Assembly (NCBI RefSeq): GCF_900141765.1
Contig: NZ_FSRK01000001.1
Coordinates: 1,550,001-1,614,000, forward strand
Length of the DNA: 64,000 nt
Direction: 5' to 3'
From: Epilithonimonas zeae
Lineage (GTDB): Bacteria; Bacteroidota; Bacteroidia; Flavobacteriales; Weeksellaceae
Part shown: piece by piece, positions 56,264-64,000 of the stretch
Numbering within the stretch: position 1 is the first letter of the stretch
Layout of the letters: every line of letters starts with the position of its first letter
Translations under genes and position numbers: made by a program
The notes under the pieces: model-generated
Seen by the model: the letters and a program-made list of their open reading frames with translations, nothing else
Databases searched by the model: none
Told to the model about the DNA's origin: nothing

Positions 56264-57019
56264 TTAGTAACCGATCCAAGATTTAAATTGTGCAGATTTT
56301 TCTCGACTTATGATAATTGCTTCATCGCTTTTTTTTAGTTTTACTTTAAGCTTACCCTTAAAATAATTGCTGATCTGTAAAATAGAATTAATGTTTATAA
56401 TATACTGCCTGTTGGCTCTGAAAAATAATTTGGGATCAAGTTGCTGTTCCAGTTCTTCCAACGTTTCCGGAATTATTTCCTCCTCACCATTAGCCAGCCT
56501 GGCTTTCGTCATTTTAAATTCTGAATAAAAGTACATTATATCATCAACGAGTACAGTCTTATAACTATCTCTATATGATATCAGAAAACGATTCCTGTAA
56601 CCTTGTGGCTTCAGAGAAGTTAAAAGAGTTCCCATTAATGTACGATCAATTTTTACAATCGTCTTTGCTTCGAGTTTTTCTATAGCCATATTCAGTTCAT
56701 CCTGCTCAATAGGCTTCAAAAGATAAAAAACACTGTTATACCTGAACGCCTTGACTGCATATTCGTCATATGCAGTGGTAAAGATAACGGGGCAAAGGAC
56801 TTCCGCTTTTTCAAAAATTTCAAAACTTAATCCATCAGACAGCCTGATATCCATCATCACAACATCGGGCTGCTCATTTTCATTAAACCACTCCACACTT
56901 TCCGCAACGCTTTCAATAACAGCTACTATCTCTGCATTTGGTCGTACTTTACCAAGCAGACGAACAAGTCTTTCTGCATTGGGAATCTCGTCTTCAATAA
57001 TTAAAATCCTGCTTGTCAT
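56264..57019 (-). CDS. LytTR-family response regulator
   Basis: A 251-aa response regulator. The receiver domain has ILIIEDE acidic pocket, phospho-acceptor Asp57 (VMMDIRLSDG), and KPIEQDEL with the conserved Lys. The C-terminal LytTR DNA-binding domain includes FFRANRQYIININSI. Its start overlaps the kinase stop by 4 nt, so the pair is translationally coupled. LytTR systems in Bacteroidota often control transport or envelope genes; the target is unknown. Confidence 0.93.
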   Translation of the reverse strand: MTSRILIIEDEIPNAERLVRLLGKVRPNAEIVAVIESVAESVEWFNENEQPDVVMMDIRLSDGLSFEIFEKAEVLCPVIFTTAYDEYAVKAFRYNSVFYLLKPIEQDELNMAIEKLEAKTIVKIDRTLMGTLLTSLKPQGYRNRFLISYRDSYKTVLVDDIMYFYSEFKMTKARLANGEEEIIPETLEELEQQLDPKLFFRANRQYIININSILQISNYFKGKLKVKLKKSDEAIIISREKSAQFKSWIGY

Positions 57020-58110
57020 GATAGTTTAAGAAGTGGTATGGTTACTTTGAAACAATTATTGGCTTTACTGATCTCAACCGGCCGTTTTGACAGCAATTGA
57101 TACCTACGTTTTATATTGGTTAATCCTATACCAAAAGAATCTTGAACCTTTGCAATTGGCAGCATATTATTTTCAACTGTCAATGTTTGCGCATTATCAG
57201 TACTGATGCGTACGATCAGTGGTTCTTTTCGGTTCGTTTTATTGTGCTTTAACGCATTTTCGACAAGAAGCTGCAAGGTAAGAGGCGGCATATAAAGATT
57301 TTTTGATGACTCATCTGCAGAGATATGAAACTGTACCCCATTAGAGAACCGGTGTTCAATAAGAAATCGGTAAGACTCTAAAAATTTAAGCTCCTGTTCC
57401 AGCGTAATAATATCTTTTTTAGCATTTAGAAGAAGGTAACGGTATATACGGGAAAAGTTTTCAGCATATGCATATCCCAGCATCTGATCTTTGAGGATGG
57501 TCTCAGACAATACACTCAGATTATTGAATACAAAATGTGAATCTATCTGAAGTTTTAATGACTGTAACTCAGCATCCAATGCTACCTGCTTAAGCTCTGA
57601 AGCCTTTAATGCCTCGTTTTTCCAATTTGATATCAGGTAATTGCCAATATGAATTCCTACGATAAATAGTGCAATAATAGTACTAACGACAAGCCACTGG
57701 ATCATCCCTCTTGCCTCTTCTACGGATCCTCCCGGACCAAATCCAAAAGTCAGAGGTTTTCCATTCATCCTCGATTTGAAAAAGTTAATAATCAGCTGTA
57801 CTGCCAGGATTACAAAAAGATTCAGAAATATTTCAATCGTAAAACGCTTTCCAGGATAATTGGTCCAGGGAACACTTTGGTTAAACCTGTTGCTGATGAG
57901 AATGCTCACTTCTGATACAATAAAGCAAAAAATAAAAGAGGTTGCAAGATCCCGGCTTACTTTCGTCCAATCCCTTTTAAAAAAATTGCCCCAGTAAGGA
58001 GAGAACGGATCGATGATGAATGAAATGAGGTACATCATTAAAAAGGCAAAACAAACAATCAATATTCGTTTCCAGCGGTTATTCAAAAATGCATTTTGTT
58101 CTTTCTTCAT
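57016..58110 (-). CDS. LytS-type sensor histidine kinase
   Basis: A 364-aa His_kinase (PF06580) protein with four predicted transmembrane segments in the first ~165 residues, phospho-acceptor His in LQIDSHFVFNNLSVLSE (the SHF.FN motif), and a HATPase with LLVENALKHN and SFGIGLTNIKRRY (N and G boxes). No separate sensor domain is present, so the membrane part probably senses. It is coupled to the LytTR regulator by a 4-nt overlap. Confidence 0.93.
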   Translation of the reverse strand: MKKEQNAFLNNRWKRILIVCFAFLMMYLISFIIDPFSPYWGNFFKRDWTKVSRDLATSFIFCFIVSEVSILISNRFNQSVPWTNYPGKRFTIEIFLNLFVILAVQLIINFFKSRMNGKPLTFGFGPGGSVEEARGMIQWLVVSTIIALFIVGIHIGNYLISNWKNEALKASELKQVALDAELQSLKLQIDSHFVFNNLSVLSETILKDQMLGYAYAENFSRIYRYLLLNAKKDIITLEQELKFLESYRFLIEHRFSNGVQFHISADESSKNLYMPPLTLQLLVENALKHNKTNRKEPLIVRISTDNAQTLTVENNMLPIAKVQDSFGIGLTNIKRRYQLLSKRPVEISKANNCFKVTIPLLKLS

Positions 58111-58226
58111 AAAATAGATCTCAATTGTTAAGTCGAATTATATTATTAAAATTCATTATAAATTAAAAAATGAGAATTTAAATATACAAAGACTTTTACA
58201 CCGATAGCATTTTGCCCTTCTTAAGT

Positions 58227-58817
58227 TTATTGGTCAGAACAGATTTCCTCAGATTTATCAGTTAGCTTTTTTTGCCCTATCATTGATTGCAGAATGTTGT
58301 CTCTGTAAATAAACCCGTGAATCAAGGCCGCAGAAAGATGCCCGACTATCATAAAGAAAAACGCCCAAGCCATTATCCGGTGTGAATCGTGCAACAAGGC
58401 ATAAGAAGTTGGGTTTTGTTCTAATATCGCGGGAAGATGGAAACCCGGGTAAAGCCTCACCGGGAAGCCACCGGCTGACAGCTGTGCCCAGCCGGAAAGA
58501 GGCAGTGCAAACATCAGCGCATAAAATACCCAATGCAGTATCGTAGCCATATATTTCTGCCAGCCCGGCATTTCACCGGGAAGCTTTGGAACGGGTCTGG
58601 TCAGGCGGTTGATCAAACGGACAATTACCAGCAGCAGTACAGCTACTCCCAACGGTATATGCAAATCCAGCAGCCAAGGCCTTAATGTTAATGATGTCAT
58701 CATTCCTACTCCCACGAATAACATTGTTAATATCATTGCGGCCATCAGCCAATGTAGGATTCGCGCCGTAATATTAAAAGATGAAGGAGGCATCTGAGTC
58801 AGCTTTTTATTATTCAT
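58227..58817 (-). CDS. cytochrome b561-type membrane protein
   Basis: A 196-aa four-helix membrane protein. His residues for heme b ligation are placed as in bacterial b561: ARILHWLMAAM (helix 1), LDLHIPLG (helix 2), ILHWVFYAL (helix 3) and HDSHRIMAW (helix 4). It overlaps the peroxidase gene by 8 nt, so the two are coupled; it likely passes electrons from the quinone pool to that periplasmic enzyme. Confidence 0.92.
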   Translation of the reverse strand: MNNKKLTQMPPSSFNITARILHWLMAAMILTMLFVGVGMMTSLTLRPWLLDLHIPLGVAVLLLVIVRLINRLTRPVPKLPGEMPGWQKYMATILHWVFYALMFALPLSGWAQLSAGGFPVRLYPGFHLPAILEQNPTSYALLHDSHRIMAWAFFFMIVGHLSAALIHGFIYRDNILQSMIGQKKLTDKSEEICSDQ

Positions 58818-59934
58818 CGTTATTTGTTTTGAGAGTTGTCTTTTTAGGTTTTCCTACAGCATCGGTCGCTTTGCCATAACCGATTTCTCTTACCCTGTCA
58901 TTGTACGAATGAGAATATATACCTGCCCTTGCTGCTAAAACAGGATCATCAGACAACGCAATTCCCTTCGGCACAAGCGTTGGATCAAAGTTGATATCCC
59001 TGCACCCACCTTCTGCCTGATCAAAAACACGGTTAACTTCCAAAGTCCCTGCAATGATTTGTTTACGGTTTGCAGGCCATTGTTGGGAGGGGTCGTTGAC
59101 AGGGTCTCCGGGTTCAGCGATAGTCAATACCAGATCCCAATAAAGAGGAGCTTTTTCCAGTCGCTTTTTCAATTCATCAAATAAATAGTTTGGGCCAGCC
59201 TTTTTTCGTTCTTCTGCGCTCATCGAAACAAAGGGAGCGTGCGGACGCATTGACCAACGAACAGGATGTTCTTTTCCGTTGGAATCTATTAAAAGAAATG
59301 CATTGATAACATAATATTCCGAGCCTGCAAAACTTTTAGTCCAGGGTGCCTTGGCATCATATTCCATAGACTTTTTTGCTTCAGGGTATTCTTTAAGAAA
59401 AGCTGCAACCTTTTCAGGATTAGGTTTTCCTGTTGTAGGATCGGGCTTAAAAGCTTCAATTTGTTTTAGAAATCCTACGGCATCCCGAGTGCCAAAAAAA
59501 GGTTTATTATTCAATTTCATTCGCCACTGTTCGCCATCAGCAGATGTCAGCATCAAAGCCATACTTACTGTACGGCTGGAATTATCCGGCGCGTGCGGAT
59601 TGCCGGTACCTAAAGAAAATCGACCCACTGCAGGAACATCTTTCTGTCCAAATACCTGTGCTATAGATAATGGCACAGCATTTCCAGAAGCGTGAAAAGT
59701 GCCTTCAAAGCAAATACCTTTGCCGTGAGCCCGACGGTATCCTGCCGGAAATGAATCCGGTGTATTCTCTAAAAATGTTCTGGTCGTATTACGTTGCCCA
59801 ATAAGACCTGCAGACCACGCAAAGGCTGAAACTAGCAGCAATGCAGTAAGGGCAATACCCGCTAATCTGATTCCGGTTTTTCGTTTTTTGGAATCAGCTG
59901 GAAAAAAATATTTTTTCATAATATTCTGGTTCAA
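58810..59934 (-). CDS. catalase-related peroxidase (SrpA-type), membrane-anchored
   Basis: A 374-aa heme protein with the catalase fold but much shorter than a true catalase. The N-terminal transmembrane anchor (ALTALLLVSAFAWSAGLI) suggests a periplasmic location. The distal His is in RRAHGKGICFEG, and the proximal heme Tyr is in LAARAGIYSHSYNDR (R-x3-Y). The family acts as a peroxidase on organic substrates. Coupled translation with a b561 gene suggests it receives electrons from the membrane. The start could be Met6. It probably helps detoxify peroxides. Confidence 0.9.
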   Translation of the reverse strand: MNQNIMKKYFFPADSKKRKTGIRLAGIALTALLLVSAFAWSAGLIGQRNTTRTFLENTPDSFPAGYRRAHGKGICFEGTFHASGNAVPLSIAQVFGQKDVPAVGRFSLGTGNPHAPDNSSRTVSMALMLTSADGEQWRMKLNNKPFFGTRDAVGFLKQIEAFKPDPTTGKPNPEKVAAFLKEYPEAKKSMEYDAKAPWTKSFAGSEYYVINAFLLIDSNGKEHPVRWSMRPHAPFVSMSAEERKKAGPNYLFDELKKRLEKAPLYWDLVLTIAEPGDPVNDPSQQWPANRKQIIAGTLEVNRVFDQAEGGCRDINFDPTLVPKGIALSDDPVLAARAGIYSHSYNDRVREIGYGKATDAVGKPKKTTLKTNNDE

Positions 59935-60463
59935 TTATTTATATTTATTAATACAAAGAAATGAACGAGAAGCCGACATCTGACTTTTATCTTTACCGAA
60001 ACGGAATAATTGGCTACTGAAATGGACTTTGAAATAACTGAAATTTACTACTATTTCAATCCTGATTGTATCAAAGCTTTACGAAACTATCAATTTTGTT
60101 TAAAAAAATTATGCTCAAAGGCTATGAAATAAATATATTGAGATTCTCCATTTAGCATTTTCATTGGTCAAATCATCAACGAAAAAGTATAATCGTGGTG
60201 CTAAAACTTTAATCCCTTATAATCCCATGCAATGTTTTTTTTATTGCTTTATAGATAAAGTACCAAACCGAATTTGCCCAGCTAAAAAACAGATATTTTT
60301 TAGCTTCAATTTTTAATGAATGTAAATTAAACAACATTTAATACATTCAAAATATTATCAATATCTAATATTAATTGGTTTGAATATAGTCCTGTGATGT
60401 TCACAAACAGCCAAATGACGCCAACTGAAGACAGTTGGCGTCATTTATTTTGAATAACTACTC
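59935..60463. other. gene-free region with a terminator
   Basis: No ORF supported. The stem-loop at 60413-60446 ends the truncated gene to its right. The left part contains the presumed promoter of the peroxidase/b561 operon. Confidence 0.4.
60413..60446 (-). terminator. strong hairpin after the truncated gene
   Basis: AAATGACGCCAACTG pairs perfectly with CAGTTGGCGTCATTT around an AAGA loop (15-bp stem). The A/T ends allow termination in both directions. Confidence 0.8.
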
Positions 60464-61057
60464 TTAGCTAATACTGAATGCAAAATAATTGTAAGGAAGC
60501 TCGTTATGTGTCCCATCAATAGACTGAACAGTTCCAAAACTGCGGTTGTAATGCCACTGATTCCAGTCGAACGCACCTGGTTCTGAGGTTTGAAGAGCGA
60601 TGTAAACACCTCTAGCTATTTTTAGATGGGAAGCAATGTTATCAAAGTATAAGCCCATTTTTGGTGAGGTAATTTCCCTGTTTCGGTTGCGACCTGCAAT
60701 TAGCTTGGTGATGCCTGTGGCGTATTCGGATAAAATAGGGATTACAGGATTTAGAGTACTGAGAAGCGTAATGCCATTCTTGACAACGCCTTTTTCCATC
60801 GTATCGAGAAGCTGGTCATCATTATCATTAGAGACATTGATAATTTCTACATCAAACTGCATCAGTTGTTTACCTGTATTTAAGCCGATGAATATAGGAT
60901 AACCTGATATAGGAGCATTTTGACCTTCCTGAATAGCAAAAGTCTGATTAAAGCTCAAGTCCTGCTCAGCAGAATCTTTGAGATAATTTTTAGCATTAAA
61001 CTTGAAAAGGACGCGGTGTTTGCCTCTTCCTGGGTATTCATAAGCCCGGAATTGTCG
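60464..61057 (-). pseudogene. 5'-truncated gene of unknown function
   Basis: The frame is open from a TAA at 61058-61060 and lacks any ATG in the first ~70 codons, although the codons from about 61055 (RQFRAYEYPGRGKHRVLFKF) look coding. The C-terminal part (GQNAPISGYPIFIGLNTGK, then LYFDNIASHLKIARGVYIALQ) resembles a beta-rich domain of unknown family. The missing start, with upstream sequence unlike a gene, suggests the 5' portion was removed. A TTG start at 60958 (164 aa) is the only alternative. Confidence 0.6.
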
Positions 61058-61327
61058 TTAAAATAAAATCTGTTTATGAAAAGTCAATAAAAAGAATGAT
61101 GTGAAGGTTTTTAAGAGTAAAAAAATTGGTTCAATAGCTATAACTTTCCGAGAATAAGTTTTAATGTTTATTCATCTGGCTCGGAAGCTAACTACTAAAA
61201 CTCTTCTATGATCAATTTTTTAAGCCATTTGTCATAAAAAAGAATATCAGTAATCGATGTAATATAAGTTAGTATAAAACTGTCATAGTAGAGACAGCAA
61301 GTCATATCAAATCTTAAAATTTACAAA

Positions 61328-62464
61328 ATGAATAAGATATTTTTATTTTTAACGCTTCTAACAAACGTATCATTCTGTTTTGCTCAAAACGATTATATAC
61401 GGGCAGCAACAGATAACCAATTGAAAAGCGCATTAGATTCTTTGGTAGAACGATCAGTTTCTGCCTTTATGAAAAATAGTTCCAGAGTGGGCATTTCAGT
61501 AGGCATTATTCACAAAGGAAAGTCATTTCTGTACAATTACGGTTCAACCGGAAAAGATAACCAGAAGCTGCCGACAGGAAATACAGTATACGAAATTGCC
61601 TCCATTACAAAAACATTTGGTGCAACTTTATTGGCTAAGGCTGTCCTTGATAAAAAAGTGAACCTTAACGATGATATCCGTAAGTATTTGAAGGAAGATT
61701 ATCCTAATTTGGAATATGATGGAAAACCAATAACGCTACTCAATCTTGCAAATCTCACATCCGGATTACCAAACTGGATGCCGGATAAAGACCTTTTCGG
61801 AAACGCAAATCCTGACGCGATCCCTTTTATCTTAGATTCAGTTCACACAAAATACAGCCGAGAGGATCTTTACCGTGATCTGCATAATGTCAAACTAAAA
61901 GCTATCCCGGGAAGCGTATCCCGACACTGTAATACAGCGGCACAACTGTTGGGTTTCATTATGGAAAATGTCTATAAAGACTCATTTGATAATCTTTTAA
62001 AGATATATTTCACCAAGCCTCTTAAAATGAAAAACACCTACCTGCTGGCACCGGGAAAACTGCCAAGAAAACTTGCGAAGGGCTATGACGGTAAGGGATG
62101 TTTGATGCCCATTATCGATTGGGAAGATCTACAGGTTGCAGCCAGCATTGCTTCTACGAGTTCAGATATGCTGAAGTATATTGCCTTTCAACTAGATGAA
62201 ACGAACGCCGCTGTAAAACTAAGCCACCAACCCACCTTTGGAAAGGTTGAAGACGGTGCCGTTGCGCTTAACTGGAAAATAAAAAATACAGTAGATGGCG
62301 GAAGAAGTATTTCCCATACCGGAGGAAGTTTGGGATTTAGCAGCTATATGGTATTTTATCCTGAATCAAATTCAGGTATTGTTCTGCTTTCTAATGAGGC
62401 AGACCAGAATACTCAGAATGAACTCATCCTTTTAGCAGATAAAATTTTAACACCGACAAACTGA
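61328..62464 (+). CDS. serine hydrolase (beta-lactamase family), no TPR
   Basis: A 378-aa exported S12/beta-lactamase-related hydrolase with a signal peptide (MNKIFLFLTLLTNVSFCFAQ). The nucleophile motif is Ser92-Ile-Thr-Lys95 and the third motif HTGG (ISHTGGSLGFS) is intact. The YxN motif reads His200-Cys-Asn (SRHCNTAAQLLG), so the usual catalytic Tyr is replaced. It is 8 nt upstream of a second hydrolase gene and forms an operon with it. Whether the His variant is active is unknown. Confidence 0.9.
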   Translation: MNKIFLFLTLLTNVSFCFAQNDYIRAATDNQLKSALDSLVERSVSAFMKNSSRVGISVGIIHKGKSFLYNYGSTGKDNQKLPTGNTVYEIASITKTFGATLLAKAVLDKKVNLNDDIRKYLKEDYPNLEYDGKPITLLNLANLTSGLPNWMPDKDLFGNANPDAIPFILDSVHTKYSREDLYRDLHNVKLKAIPGSVSRHCNTAAQLLGFIMENVYKDSFDNLLKIYFTKPLKMKNTYLLAPGKLPRKLAKGYDGKGCLMPIIDWEDLQVAASIASTSSDMLKYIAFQLDETNAAVKLSHQPTFGKVEDGAVALNWKIKNTVDGGRSISHTGGSLGFSSYMVFYPESNSGIVLLSNEADQNTQNELILLADKILTPTN

Positions 62465-62471
62465 ATACCAA

Positions 62472-63959
62472 ATGACAACTACCACTAAAAACATAATTAT
62501 CACCTTAATGACAGTAATAACATCATTTCCACAAGTGATGTCTGCCCAAACTACTTCGGACAGTATTGATCTATTTATCAAAGAGAAGATGAGACAAATG
62601 AAGATTCCGGGACTTCAGCTCGCTGTTGTTAAAAATGGAAGACTAGAAAAATCAAGCAGCTATGGTTTTGCGAATGTAGAACATCAGGTTCCGACCTTTT
62701 CAAAAACGACCTTTTCGATCAACTCTATGACAAAAGCCTTTGTTGGTGTTGCGATTATGCAATTACAGGAACAAGGGAAATTAAAAACAGATGATTCTAT
62801 TTCTCTGTACATTTCTGATATTCCTAATGATTGGAAATCCATTACGATTAAACAATTGTTAAGTAATACATCCGGACTTCCTAATAATATTGATGAAAAA
62901 GAACAAGTTCTAGGCAACGGTATTGAAGATAAAAACTGGGAAGTGGTAAAGACATTGCCTATGGAATCCAAACCTGGAGAGAGATTTAGTTACAACCAAA
63001 CCGGATATTATATGCTAGGCAAAATCATTAACAAATTGAGTGGTAAACATTTCACCCAATTCATTGAAGAAAACCAATTCAAGCCTTGTCATATGATTTC
63101 TACACAGTTTGGAGACTCCAACGATATCGTACCGAATAATGCTGGTGCTTATTCTACGATTACCAACATCGATGGAAAGTGGATTAATGATGGAAAACTA
63201 CACAATGCTTTTGCAACCTTTCCCGTATTCTTCAGAACTGCGACAGGAATTATTTCCACTTCAGAAGATTTAAGCAAATGGCTTATCGCCTTAAATGACG
63301 GAAAACTATTACAGAATAAAAATAGCGTAAAAGAGCTTTTCACTTCCGTAAAATTAAATGATGGACATATCGATGGTTTTAATAAACTCACCAATGGATA
63401 TGCGCTAGGCTGGCCAACTGTTGTGAGGGAAGAACATCCTGCTGCAGCTCCTGTTGGCGGGATGCGCTCAGCATTATTTGTATATCTCAATGATGATCTT
63501 TCAATCGTTGTTTTAACTAATCTTCAAGGCTCCAATCCTGAATGGTTTATTGACGAAATTGCAGGTTTTTACTTTCCCGATATGAAAGCTAAAAATGGTT
63601 TCGGTCTTAGTAAAAATCTAAAAATACTCCGCCAAAAACTCATTGAAAATAAATTTCAAAACGCTTATAAACTTTATATGAAAATTAAAAAAATCAACAA
63701 AGATTTTAAACTTTCTGAAGAAGAAATCAATTCCTGGGGCTATCAACTTTTAGAACAAGAAAAGAAAAATGAAGCATTGCAGGTTTTCCAACTAAATACC
63801 TTGTTGTTCCCTGATAGTGCAAATGTTTATGATAGTTATGCTGAGACATTGGAATCACTGGGCAATCGTAAAGAAGCGATCATCAATTATAAAAAATCTC
63901 TCAAACTCGATCCTAAAAACAACAATGCCAGTAACTACTTAAAGGATAAAAATTATTAA
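62472..63959 (+). CDS. serine hydrolase with C-terminal TPR, paralogue of 28708 gene
   Basis: A 495-aa relative of the hydrolase at 28708, with the same domain order. Signal peptide (MTTTTKNIIITLMTVITSFPQVMSAQ), Ser85-Met-Thr-Lys88 nucleophile motif, second motif FSYNQTGYYMLG (Tyr-Asn-Gln in place of YxN), third motif in APVGGMRS, then TPR helices ending KEAIINYKKSLKLDPKNNN. It is the second gene of an operon, 8 nt after the TPR-less hydrolase. Confidence 0.92.
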   Translation: MTTTTKNIIITLMTVITSFPQVMSAQTTSDSIDLFIKEKMRQMKIPGLQLAVVKNGRLEKSSSYGFANVEHQVPTFSKTTFSINSMTKAFVGVAIMQLQEQGKLKTDDSISLYISDIPNDWKSITIKQLLSNTSGLPNNIDEKEQVLGNGIEDKNWEVVKTLPMESKPGERFSYNQTGYYMLGKIINKLSGKHFTQFIEENQFKPCHMISTQFGDSNDIVPNNAGAYSTITNIDGKWINDGKLHNAFATFPVFFRTATGIISTSEDLSKWLIALNDGKLLQNKNSVKELFTSVKLNDGHIDGFNKLTNGYALGWPTVVREEHPAAAPVGGMRSALFVYLNDDLSIVVLTNLQGSNPEWFIDEIAGFYFPDMKAKNGFGLSKNLKILRQKLIENKFQNAYKLYMKIKKINKDFKLSEEEINSWGYQLLEQEKKNEALQVFQLNTLLFPDSANVYDSYAETLESLGNRKEAIINYKKSLKLDPKNNNASNYLKDKNY

Positions 63960-64000
63960 TATAGCTAAAGATACCCTTGCGTGATCTATTTTTTTTTAAA

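Noticed and set aside
1-64000. CRISPR array, tRNA, rRNA or riboswitch
   Set aside because: No regular direct repeats with spacers, no cloverleaf-like segment and no recognised riboswitch core were seen by eye; a covariance-model search would be needed to exclude small RNAs.

Overview
The window looks like a chromosome segment of a flavobacterium (Bacteroidota, Weeksellaceae/Chryseobacterium type). The support is AT-rich DNA, TAnnTTTG -7 promoter elements instead of sigma70 -10 boxes, several proteins with type IX secretion (T9SS) C-terminal sorting domains, ELWxxDGT-repeat proteins, a TonB-dependent receptor and LytTR/His_kinase signalling. No tRNA, rRNA or CRISPR array was recognised. The genus is an inference.

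Region 1 (about 1-21.5 kb) is an integrated mobile island loaded with defence genes. A large serine recombinase (341-1987) marks the left side; DUF3945 and RadC-like genes typical of Bacteroidota conjugative elements lie on the right. Between them are: a HipB/HipA pair; a helicase-methyltransferase gene cut by an IS481-family element; a three-gene CBASS operon (2TM-NUDIX effector, CD-NTase, E2-like ligase: the type II 'short' layout); a divergent XRE regulator plus ImmA/IrrE protease pair resembling the CapH/CapP DNA-damage switch; an sce7725/sce7726 pair; a Shedu nuclease (SduA); and a RelA/SpoT-domain protein with a C-terminal HEPN-like motif. A perfect 20-bp inverted repeat lies between the CBASS operon and the regulator pair and is the best candidate for a shared operator.

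Region 2 (about 21.5-33.3 kb) is a low-density zone with relics: an S41 peptidase, a decapitated phosphotransferase next to an IS3-family transposase tail, two unrelated lipoproteins, a T9SS cargo protein, a serine hydrolase with TPR, an AraC regulator and an M13 metallopeptidase. Two diverged copies of a roughly 220-bp non-coding sequence occur here.

Region 3 (33.5-38.8 kb) is a redox/xenobiotic-type cluster: two SDR oxidoreductases and one NmrA-like reductase with one AraC and two HxlR regulators. Region 4 (39-46 kb) is a four-gene secretion operon (two ELWxxDGT proteins, an LRR protein, an M36 metallopeptidase), all with T9SS tails. Region 5 (46.2-56 kb) has a membrane TPR-AraC sensor and its HTH-less partner, followed by a LacI-controlled sugar locus (TonB receptor, (alpha/alpha)6 glycosidase, P-loop kinase, SUT-like MFS transporter), perhaps for sucrose. 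Region 6 (56-64 kb) has a LytTR/His_kinase two-component pair, a catalase-related peroxidase with cytochrome b561, a 5'-truncated gene, and two more serine hydrolases.

The most notable content is the CBASS module with its probable built-in DNA-damage switch, set among at least three other probable anti-phage genes.
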